From positions 1 through 23,934 of IMG/VR virus record IMGVR_UViG_3300027747_000535: a stretch of DNA of 23,934 nt; one strand, written 5' to 3'. The DNA comes from a virus. Positions 1-6,032 of this stretch are shown one piece after another (the stretch's first letter is position 1; each line of letters opens with the position of its first letter). The position numbers and the translations under genes were made by a program. Under the pieces are notes generated by a model that saw only the letters and a list, made by a program, of their open reading frames with translations, made no database searches and was not told the origin of the DNA.

Positions 1-750
1 GCTGGTCCTGATGAAATCAAAAAGGCTTATCGCAAGCTGGCCAGCCAACACCACCCGGATAAGGGAGGGGATAAGGCTAAATTCCAATCGATACAATCTG
101 CTTACGACACATTATCAGATCAACAAAAACGTAGTCAATACGATAATCCCATGCCACAAGGAATGCATTTTGAATTTAACAATGGCGGCGGCGGTTTTGA
201 TTTCAATAATATTTTCAGTATGTTTGGCGCTCAATTTCAGCAGCAACATCCAGGACATCAAACTCATACTCGCATGAGTCTGTGGGTTACATTACAAGAT
301 GTAGCACAGGGCGGAAAGCGGCCAGTTAATGTTGGCACACAACAAGGTTCCATGACTATTGAAATTGAAATCCCCCTAGGTCTTAATGACGGAGATAACA
401 TTCAGTATCCAGGCATTGGACCAGGAGGCACTGATTTGATTGTTAACTTTAGAATTCATCAACATCCAAAATGGCAACGCAACGGACTATCTTTAATAAC
501 CGATCACCAAATATCAGTGTGGGATTGTCTAGTTGGCGGCGAAACAACTATAAAAGATATATTGGGCAATCAATTGACATTATCTATTCCACCATTGACC
601 CAGCCCGGCAGTTTGTTACGGTTAAAAGGTAGAGGACTAGCATCACGACAAAATGCTCCAGGAGATTTATTAGTTCGAATCCATGCCAAAATGCCAAATA
701 AACTCAGCGATGATCTAGCCAATCTTATCAAAGAAGAACAAAAGAAGTAA
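1..750 (+). CDS. DnaJ/CbpA-like co-chaperone, 5' partial
   Basis: This is a J-domain co-chaperone that would stimulate host DnaK and pass it substrates. The frame is open from base 1, so the true start lies upstream; 249 residues are visible. The first ~45 residues are the J-domain from helix II on, with the HPD signature at visible residues 18-20 (QHHPDKGG) and a helix-IV-like end (QKRSQYDNP). A short Gly/Phe-rich linker follows ([12 protein letters not shown]), then two C-terminal beta domains (from about residue 95) with family motifs such as RLKGRG and GDLLVRI. There is no CxxCxGxG zinc finger, so it is the type II (CbpA-like) form. The clpA-like gene lies 63 nt downstream, which suggests a shared role in protein folding or turnover during infection. 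The family call is firm; the role in the phage is inferred. Confidence 0.9.
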   Translation, partial: AGPDEIKKAYRKLASQHHPDKGGDKAKFQSIQSAYDTLSDQQKRSQYDNPMPQGMHFEFNNGGGGFDFNNIFSMFGAQFQQQHPGHQTHTRMSLWVTLQDVAQGGKRPVNVGTQQGSMTIEIEIPLGLNDGDNIQYPGIGPGGTDLIVNFRIHQHPKWQRNGLSLITDHQISVWDCLVGGETTIKDILGNQLTLSIPPLTQPGSLLRLKGRGLASRQNAPGDLLVRIHAKMPNKLSDDLANLIKEEQKK

Positions 751-759
751 CCGTATCGC

Positions 760-788
760 TTGAATTTTTATTCAAAATACTATATACT
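760..788 (+). promoter_or_regulatory. Sigma70-like promoter for clpA-like gene
   Basis: A -35-like TTGAAT (760-765) and a -10 TATACT (783-788) are separated by exactly 17 bp. They sit in the gap after the dnaJ-like stop and 25 nt before the ATG at 814, with AAGGAA (805-810) as Shine-Dalgarno. The -35 box is also the left arm of a perfect inverted repeat, TTGAAT-TTTT-ATTCAA (760-775), which could serve as an operator. Prediction from sequence only. Confidence 0.6.
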
Positions 789-813
789 AGTACAGTACCA
801 CGCAAAGGAAAAC

Positions 814-3093
814 ATGCAAAACAATAAAGAAATCGAACAAGTTGTAGCCCAAGCTGTTAAATTGGCCAAGGATCGACATCACGAATATGTTTTAACTGAG
901 CACGTTTTATTGGCATTAATACGCCATGCTCCATTTCAAAAAGTACTAGCATCCTTTGGTACTAGTGTAGATTTATTAGACATGGAATTAGATGCCTATC
1001 TACACAGTTTAACCAGTTTAGTTACTAACAAAAAAGATTTTCAACCTAAAAAAACAAATGCCCTTGAGCGTTGTTTTAACAGGGCAATGACACAGGTATT
1101 GTTTACTGGTCGACGTTCGATGAACACCGGCGACTTATATCTTGCCATGATGTCCGAAACTAATTCGCACACTCATTATTTTTTATTAAAGTACGGCGTT
1201 AAGAAAAAAGAATTCATGGAATACTGGCAAGCCCACTATAAACATGATGATATCACCCTTACCAGCAGCCAAGCAGATGAAATTCTAACCGAATACTGTA
1301 TAAATTTAACCAAGCTGGCTGCTGAAGATCGTCTAGAGCCAATGATTGGCCGTAGTGAAGAACTCGACGAAATGATCACAGTACTAGCCCGCAAGTTCAA
1401 GGCCAATGTATTAATGGTAGGCGATCCTGGTGTAGGTAAAACTGCTATCGCAGAAGGCCTTGCCCAAGAAATTATGCACAATCGTGTGCCTACATTTTTA
1501 GCTGGACACGAAGTGTGGTCGTTAGAGGTTGGCTCACTACTTGCTGGCAGTAAGTATCGCGGCGAGTTCGAAGAAAAATTCAAACAAGTTATTGGCGCAT
1601 TAGAAACTAAAAAGAACTGTATTTTGTTTATCGACGAAGCACATACTATGAAAGGCGCTGGAGCAAGTACACAGAGTACGTTGGACTTTGCTAATATGTT
1701 AAAGCCTGCTATCACTAAAGGATATTTAAAAGTAGTAGCAAGTACCACATGGGAAGAATACTACGAATCCTTTGAAAAGGATCGTGCGTTGATGCGTCGA
1801 TTCCATCGTGTGAGCATTGATGAGCCAACACCAGAAGTTACAGAACAAATCTTAATTGGATTAAGCCCACGCTTGGAACAGTTCCACAATGTATTGATTG
1901 ACACCGATGCTATCAAAGCGGCTGTAGAACTCAGCGGCCGTTATATACACGACCGTAAAAATCCAGACAAGTCGATTGATTTATTAGATGGCGCTTGTGC
2001 TAAAGAGCGAGTCAAGGATCGGGGCAACGTTACTGTTAACAAAGAAATGATCATGGCGCAGTTAAGTCGTGTTACAGAAGTTCCTATGGATAGATTGCAA
2101 AATGAGCGTAGTGCTAATATCATGGAACTTGAAGGTAACATTAAACAAAAACTATATGGCCAAGATGAAGCTGTTGATTCAGTACTTGAGCGAGTATATA
2201 TTAACTTCTCGGGCATTGGCAACGACAATCGTCCTATCGCTAGTTTCTTATTCCTTGGGCCTACAGGTACAGGTAAAACTGAACTTGCTAAATTATTAGC
2301 ACAGAGTCTAGACATGCAGCTGTTAAAATACGACATGTCTGAATATCAAGAAAAACATACCGTAAGTAGTTTAATTGGTGCTCCTCCTGGCTATGTTGGC
2401 TTTGAAGATGGCAATGTAGGTGGTGGAAAACTTATTAGTGATATTAGTAAGAATCCTTATTCTATATTATTGTTTGACGAAATTGAAAAAGCACACCCAG
2501 ATGTTATCAACATTATGCTACAAATGTTAGACGAAGCCCGTGTTACTAGTGCTAACGGCAAAACTGTTAATCTTAAGAATACTATTATCATTATGACCAG
2601 TAACTTAGGTGCTCGTGATAATGAAAACAACAACATTGGCTTTGGAAAAACACTAGAGAAAACTGGATCAGAAGACAAAGCAATGAAAGACTTCTTCAAA
2701 CCAGAGCTACGCAATCGTATTGACCAAGTTTGTAAGTTTAAGAAACTTGATACACTTGCTATCAAGAAAGTTGTTCTTAAATTTGTTGATCAATTACAAG
2801 TTAGCCTTGGCAATAAAAATATTAAACTCAATCTAGCTGAATCAGTTATTGACATGCTAGCAGACAAAGGGTACGATCCTAAGATGGGTGCTCGTCCACT
2901 GAATCGTAAGATCGACGAACTTATTCGTGTTCCATTGAGTAAGAAGATATTATTTGAAAGGTTATCTGATTGCACTATTAATGCTGTTATGATTGACGAT
3001 AAGATTGATTTCGCAATCATACCATCAGCGCCCATGGCTCTGCTGGATAATTCTGGTATTATTGTGCTCGATGACGAATCCCCTGCAGTTTAA
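814..3093 (+). CDS. clpA: ClpA-type AAA+ unfoldase (Clp protease ATPase subunit)
   Basis: This is a double-ring ATPase that unfolds proteins and feeds them to ClpP. From the ATG at 814 it has 759 residues, close to E. coli ClpA (758). I chose that ATG over an in-frame TTG at 760 because AAGGAA lies just upstream and the TTG is part of the promoter. Residues 1-150 are a Clp-N domain. AAA+ module 1 has Walker A GDPGVGKT (203-210) and Walker B ILFIDEAH (~270-277); module 2 has Walker A GPTGTGKT (482-489) and Walker B ILLFDE (551-556). The ClpB-type middle coiled coil is absent. An IGF tripeptide at 608-610 sits where ClpA carries its ClpP-docking IGL loop; E. coli ClpX uses IGF. This suggests it docks on a ClpP, which is not encoded in this window. 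Confidence 0.93.
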   Translation: MQNNKEIEQVVAQAVKLAKDRHHEYVLTEHVLLALIRHAPFQKVLASFGTSVDLLDMELDAYLHSLTSLVTNKKDFQPKKTNALERCFNRAMTQVLFTGRRSMNTGDLYLAMMSETNSHTHYFLLKYGVKKKEFMEYWQAHYKHDDITLTSSQADEILTEYCINLTKLAAEDRLEPMIGRSEELDEMITVLARKFKANVLMVGDPGVGKTAIAEGLAQEIMHNRVPTFLAGHEVWSLEVGSLLAGSKYRGEFEEKFKQVIGALETKKNCILFIDEAHTMKGAGASTQSTLDFANMLKPAITKGYLKVVASTTWEEYYESFEKDRALMRRFHRVSIDEPTPEVTEQILIGLSPRLEQFHNVLIDTDAIKAAVELSGRYIHDRKNPDKSIDLLDGACAKERVKDRGNVTVNKEMIMAQLSRVTEVPMDRLQNERSANIMELEGNIKQKLYGQDEAVDSVLERVYINFSGIGNDNRPIASFLFLGPTGTGKTELAKLLAQSLDMQLLKYDMSEYQEKHTVSSLIGAPPGYVGFEDGNVGGGKLISDISKNPYSILLFDEIEKAHPDVINIMLQMLDEARVTSANGKTVNLKNTIIIMTSNLGARDNENNNIGFGKTLEKTGSEDKAMKDFFKPELRNRIDQVCKFKKLDTLAIKKVVLKFVDQLQVSLGNKNIKLNLAESVIDMLADKGYDPKMGARPLNRKIDELIRVPLSKKILFERLSDCTINAVMIDDKIDFAIIPSAPMALLDNSGIIVLDDESPAV

Positions 3094-3778
3094 ACCTGTC
3101 CCTAAAGATAGTTTGTTTTACAGCAAATATCGATATTGTATGGCCTTCACTTTGGATGAAGCAAATGCGTTAAAATCTCTTGATCACGAATATATTGATG
3201 CTATAATCGAACGAAGAATACTATGGCGCGAGGTCGCACAGCAAAGATGGTCTGGCGGCACACAAAATTTTAATCAGACTATTATATCCAAACGCTGGCG
3301 AGATATTACCAACAAAACTTCCGAGGATTTACATAATTTTGCTGAGCTATTAATTTCAACTTCTACAGAATTTAAATTAGTAACCTCAGTTAACCACGGT
3401 TGGGTTTACACAAATGCTATCAGTTTGATTAAAAAATTAAAAAATCTAGATTATCTCAGTGATAAAGATTACACGGAAGCTGTGGTATCTAGACCCAAGG
3501 GTACAGTTAAATTAAAAGTCCCTAAACACACTCATAGAAGTTACTTTAAAAGTATTAAGCTAACCCATCAACAAAAACAAAATCTTATTAATTTTTTTGT
3601 CAATCAACAAGACAATATTAGAGTCGGACCGGCGTTTAACAAATGGTTAACAGAAAGCCCTTATCTGCGTATACACGACTACTTTTTTATAGATCATGTG
3701 GGAGAAAGCTGGTTAATCATGTTAAATTTAATCTATCCTGGAATAATTAGAAAGACTATGGAAATTATACCAGCATAA
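3071..3778 (+). CDS. Unrecognised phage protein overlapping clpA
   Basis: I do not recognise a family. The frame stays open upstream to 2993, but that part lies inside clpA and reads as a shadow. The ATG at 3071 overlaps the last 23 nt of clpA and gives 235 residues, suggesting translational coupling. An alternative ATG begins at MAFTLDEANAL, about 23 residues further in. The protein is soluble, fairly basic and rich in aromatic residues (FYSKYRYCMAF; HDYFFIDHVGESW), with a mostly helical first half. No signal peptide, membrane segment or catalytic motif is visible. Its stop codon lies inside the late-promoter-like CATAAATA at 3774-3781, so this unit ends where the next begins. Confidence 0.75.
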   Translation: MTNPLQFKPVPKDSLFYSKYRYCMAFTLDEANALKSLDHEYIDAIIERRILWREVAQQRWSGGTQNFNQTIISKRWRDITNKTSEDLHNFAELLISTSTEFKLVTSVNHGWVYTNAISLIKKLKNLDYLSDKDYTEAVVSRPKGTVKLKVPKHTHRSYFKSIKLTHQQKQNLINFFVNQQDNIRVGPAFNKWLTESPYLRIHDYFFIDHVGESWLIMLNLIYPGIIRKTMEIIPA

Positions 3779-3781
3779 ATA
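3774..3781 (+). promoter_or_regulatory. T4-late-like promoter element CATAAATA
   Basis: CATAAATA matches 7 of 8 bases of the T4 late promoter TATAAATA. It overlaps the stop codon of the upstream gene and ends 7 nt before the ATG at 3789. There is no Shine-Dalgarno sequence between it and the ATG. It is one of a set of such elements immediately before start codons in this window. Confidence 0.5.
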
Positions 3782-3788
3782 ATATACT

Positions 3789-4157
3789 ATGACGACTTAC
3801 ACTAACGAATCCTTATTACCAACTACAGTCTACGGAACTCCATCGGGTAACTATGACGGTACTAGTTCAGCATTTATAGGCAATGCTATACCAGCCGCAA
3901 ATTACTATGGCGGACAAGGATCAGCCCAAACAGCCTTAATTCAAACTACAGGGTTTACTGGCGTTATCACTATAGAAGCTAGTTTAAATGACTGGACACA
4001 ACAAGCTGAATGGTTTGCAGTGGAAACATACGGCAATGCTACAGTTCCTACTACAAACACGCAGGCTATCAATATGCTGGGCAATTTTGTATGGCTTCGT
4101 GCTCGTGTGACTGAATTTACAGCTGGCACGATCAACTCAGGAAATGTAATATTCTAA
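3789..4157 (+). CDS. Small probable virion structural protein
   Basis: A 122-residue protein rich in Thr, Ala, Gly, Asn and aromatic residues with alternating beta-strand patterns, as in phage decoration or fibre-type beta-sandwich domains. Visible elements are a Gly/Ala/Tyr-rich start (AIPAANYYGGQGSAQTAL), a central strand pair (TGVITIEASLNDWTQQAEWF) and an end of the type NFVWLRARVTEFTAGTIN. It has no Cys, signal peptide or membrane segment. The start is the only sensible ATG, preceded by a late-promoter-like element rather than a Shine-Dalgarno site, which fits a late gene. The structural role is an inference from composition, size and promoter type; I cannot assign a specific position in the particle. 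Confidence 0.6.
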   Translation: MTTYTNESLLPTTVYGTPSGNYDGTSSAFIGNAIPAANYYGGQGSAQTALIQTTGFTGVITIEASLNDWTQQAEWFAVETYGNATVPTTNTQAINMLGNFVWLRARVTEFTAGTINSGNVIF

Positions 4158-4168
4158 TCTAGCTATTT

Positions 4169-4179
4169 TCAGCTAAATA
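4169..4179 (+). promoter_or_regulatory. Late-promoter-like element TCAGCTAAATA
   Basis: GCTAAATA (4172-4179) ends exactly 5 nt before the ATG at 4185. The same octamer with the same 5-nt gap occurs at 6020-6027 and 11434-11441. If it works like the T4 late -10 element, transcription would start at or next to the A of the ATG. No proper Shine-Dalgarno site is present. Confidence 0.55.
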
Positions 4180-4184
4180 TTAGG

Positions 4185-5003
4185 ATGCGTACAGTTGTAA
4201 TATATCCCGGAAGATTTCAACCAGGCCACAAAGGCCATAAATCTAGCTACGATTATCTTACCAAGAAATTTGGTGATCAGAATGTGTTCGTAGCAACATC
4301 CGATGTAACCGCACCAGTAACTAACCCTTTTAGTTTTGCTGATAAAGTAGAAATGCTTACTAAGTTAGGTATCCCTTCTGGTCGTATTGTCCAAGTACGC
4401 AATCCTTATCAAGCACAAGAAATCACTAAAGATATCCCAGATCCTGAAAATACAGCTCTTGTATTTGCTGTGAGCGAAAAAGATATGGGCGAAACACCAC
4501 GCTTTAAATTTGGCATTAAAAAGAACGGCGAACCAAGTTACATGCAACCTTATCCCGAAGGTGGCAAATTACAGCCGTTGACTAAACACGCTTATGTCAT
4601 GGTTACTCCAACTACTACATTTAAAGTTCAAGGTAAGGATGCTAACTCTGCCAGTACAATACGAAAAATGTACTCAGATGGCAATGTAAATGATCGTAAA
4701 CAAATTTTACATGATTTATATGGTGTAGATGATGCTGCTTTACATCAACTATTTGACAAAAAACTAGGTGTAGCTAAAAAAGCTCGCGATATTGTAATAC
4801 AAGAACCCGATATAGACGGTGATGTAATCGACCAGCCCAAGCCAGTGATTCGTAATGAATCTAAACAACACAGGGCAAAAATAGCAAAATTGCTTGAGTC
4901 AACTATTCTGGCAGAACGCACAGCGGCACATTGTTACAGAAGTTTTGAAGAAGATTTAATCCCTAATTACATAGACGAAAAATCAGGCAGAAAATTTTAC
5001 TAG
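4185..5003 (+). CDS. NadR/NMNAT-like nucleotidyltransferase
   Basis: A 272-residue protein of the nucleotidylyltransferase (HxGH) superfamily, whose members transfer a nucleotidyl group, for example ATP plus nicotinamide mononucleotide to NAD+. The N-terminal strand and phosphate-binding loop read YPGRFQPGHKGH (residues 7-18) with the HxGH signature HKGH. The second family motif is ASTIRKM (156-162), corresponding to (I)SSTxIR. The core therefore spans about 1-175. The last ~95 residues are an added region ending in a basic/helical tail (HRAKIAKLLES) with no recognised domain. NAD synthesis or salvage is the most likely role, since T4-like phages often encode NAD metabolism genes, but CMP or pantetheine-phosphate transfer cannot be excluded. 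It is driven by GCTAAATA with no leader. Confidence 0.78.
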   Translation: MRTVVIYPGRFQPGHKGHKSSYDYLTKKFGDQNVFVATSDVTAPVTNPFSFADKVEMLTKLGIPSGRIVQVRNPYQAQEITKDIPDPENTALVFAVSEKDMGETPRFKFGIKKNGEPSYMQPYPEGGKLQPLTKHAYVMVTPTTTFKVQGKDANSASTIRKMYSDGNVNDRKQILHDLYGVDDAALHQLFDKKLGVAKKARDIVIQEPDIDGDVIDQPKPVIRNESKQHRAKIAKLLESTILAERTAAHCYRSFEEDLIPNYIDEKSGRKFY

Positions 5004-5014
5004 GTCTTCCTAAT

Positions 5015-5033
5015 AGTGTAAATATGTTACACT
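5015..5033 (+). promoter_or_regulatory. Inverted repeat and late-like element before the glycosyltransferase
   Basis: AGTGTAA (5015-5021) and TTACACT (5027-5033) form a perfect 7-bp inverted repeat around a 5-nt centre. TGTAAATA (5017-5024) inside it matches 7 of 8 bases of TATAAATA and would give a start near 5030, leaving a leader of about 19 nt with a Shine-Dalgarno AAGAGGAAA (5038-5046) before the ATG at 5049. The repeat may be an operator over the promoter or a weak hairpin ending the upstream gene. No good -35 box is seen 17 bp upstream of TACACT. Confidence 0.4.
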
Positions 5034-5048
5034 TTACAAGAGGAAACC

Positions 5049-5957
5049 ATGGCAACAGAACAACAAGCAGAAGCCGCAGTACCAACAACAGAAACTCCAG
5101 CACAAACAGCTCCAGGCGCTGGCCAAGTTCAAGTTAACATTGATTATTTAAAAACTACCCGTGTACATATCTGTATGCCATGTTATGGCGGTATGCTTAC
5201 AGAATCAACATTCATGTCCTATATTAAATGGGCTAATACTGCCCGTCAATTAGGCATTGATTGGACCATGGAAACAATGACTAACGAGTCGTTGATCAGT
5301 CGTGCTCGTAACACACTTACAGCTAAATTCCTCTCTAACCCAGATTCAACACATTTAATGTTTATCGATGCTGATATCGGCTGGGAACCATGGCATTTGT
5401 TAGTCATGCTAAACCGTGATGTAGACGTTATTGGTGGATTATACCCAATGAAATCTCTTCCAGTTAAATGGTGTGTTAACGGCTTTGATGGCGCTGAAGA
5501 AGGCCCAGATGGTCTACAAGAAGTTACTAAAACAGGGACAGGTTTCTTGTTAATGAAGCGTCATATTTTTGAAAAGCTCAATGCTCATCCAGCAGTTAAA
5601 CCGTTTAACAGTGACATTGGCTTGCCAGCAGAGTTGAATGTTTACATGAAAACTTACTTTGATACAGCGGTTCGTGAGAATCGTTACTATTCAGAAGACT
5701 GGACATTCTGTGAAAACTGGCGTGATCTAGGTGGTAAGATTTGGGTTGATAAACGAGTACTGTTAAAGCATACAGGTACCTATGTATTTGATTATGCCGC
5801 ACAAGATCAACTATACAAAGATCTACATGCTCTAGCAATGAATAATCAGCAACCAGCACAAGCAATAGCACAAGCAGCAGCCGCAGGGCCATTAGCTAAA
5901 CCAGAAGCTCCTAAAGCAGCAGTAGTTGCTACAAGTAAAGGTAAGAAAAAGAAATAA
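5049..5957 (+). CDS. GT-A-type glycosyltransferase-like protein
   Basis: A 302-residue protein with the features of a GT-A glycosyltransferase, which transfers a sugar from a nucleotide-sugar using a divalent metal. The first ~33 residues are a low-complexity Ala/Thr/Gln/Pro stretch. The core begins at VHICMPCYGGML (39-50), continues to the metal-binding DxD in LMFIDADIGWEP (103-114, DAD at 107-109), and includes an acceptor-side motif GTGFLLMKRHIF (163-174) and an SEDWTFCENW segment near 215. The C-terminal ~40 residues are Ala/Pro-rich and end in a Lys run (GKKKK). The substrate is unknown: phage DNA, a virion protein or host envelope sugars are all possible. It has a strong Shine-Dalgarno site and is followed by a terminator, so it closes its transcription unit. 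Confidence 0.75.
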   Translation: MATEQQAEAAVPTTETPAQTAPGAGQVQVNIDYLKTTRVHICMPCYGGMLTESTFMSYIKWANTARQLGIDWTMETMTNESLISRARNTLTAKFLSNPDSTHLMFIDADIGWEPWHLLVMLNRDVDVIGGLYPMKSLPVKWCVNGFDGAEEGPDGLQEVTKTGTGFLLMKRHIFEKLNAHPAVKPFNSDIGLPAELNVYMKTYFDTAVRENRYYSEDWTFCENWRDLGGKIWVDKRVLLKHTGTYVFDYAAQDQLYKDLHALAMNNQQPAQAIAQAAAAGPLAKPEAPKAAVVATSKGKKKK

Positions 5958-5980
5958 ACTCGGTAGTTTATAAACGGGCA

Positions 5981-6017
5981 AAGCCGTCATAGTTAACTCT
6001 ATGGCGGTTTTGTTTTT
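5981..6017 (+). terminator. Rho-independent terminator
   Basis: CCGTCATAG (5984-5992) pairs with CTATGGCGG (5999-6007) over 9 bp with one G-U pair and a TTAACT loop, followed by TTTTGTTTTT (6008-6017). It lies 27 nt after the glycosyltransferase stop and directly before the late-type element of the next operon, so it separates the two units. Confidence 0.85.
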
Positions 6018-6027
6018 CCGCTAAATA
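6017..6027 (+). promoter_or_regulatory. Late-promoter-like element TCCGCTAAATA
   Basis: TCCGCTAAATA is identical over 11 bp to the element at 11431-11441 and ends exactly 5 nt before the ATG at 6033. The first T is also the last T of the terminator tail. No Shine-Dalgarno site precedes the ATG. It is the likely promoter of the long operon 6033-16019. Confidence 0.6.
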
Positions 6028-6032
6028 TATTA

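Noticed and set aside
11-277. 88-aa forward frame at the left edge
   Set aside because: It overlaps the J-domain coding frame, which has the HPD motif and runs from base 1; the alternative frame shows no protein-like features.
151-750. ATG at 151 as the start of the dnaJ-like gene
   Set aside because: The same frame upstream encodes a clear J-domain with HPD, so the gene is cut by the window edge rather than starting there.
760-775. TTGAAT-TTTT-ATTCAA as a terminator
   Set aside because: The stem has one G-C pair per arm and no T-run follows; it fits better as part of the promoter.
760-813. TTG at 760 as the clpA start
   Set aside because: It lies in the -35 box of a promoter, has no Shine-Dalgarno, and the extra 18 residues do not resemble a Clp N-domain; the ATG at 814 has AAGGAA and gives a ClpA-like length.
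1236-1748. 170-aa frame on the minus strand inside clpA (and other minus-strand frames throughout)
   Set aside because: All minus-strand frames lie opposite well-supported genes and show Ser/Leu-rich shadow composition with no motif.
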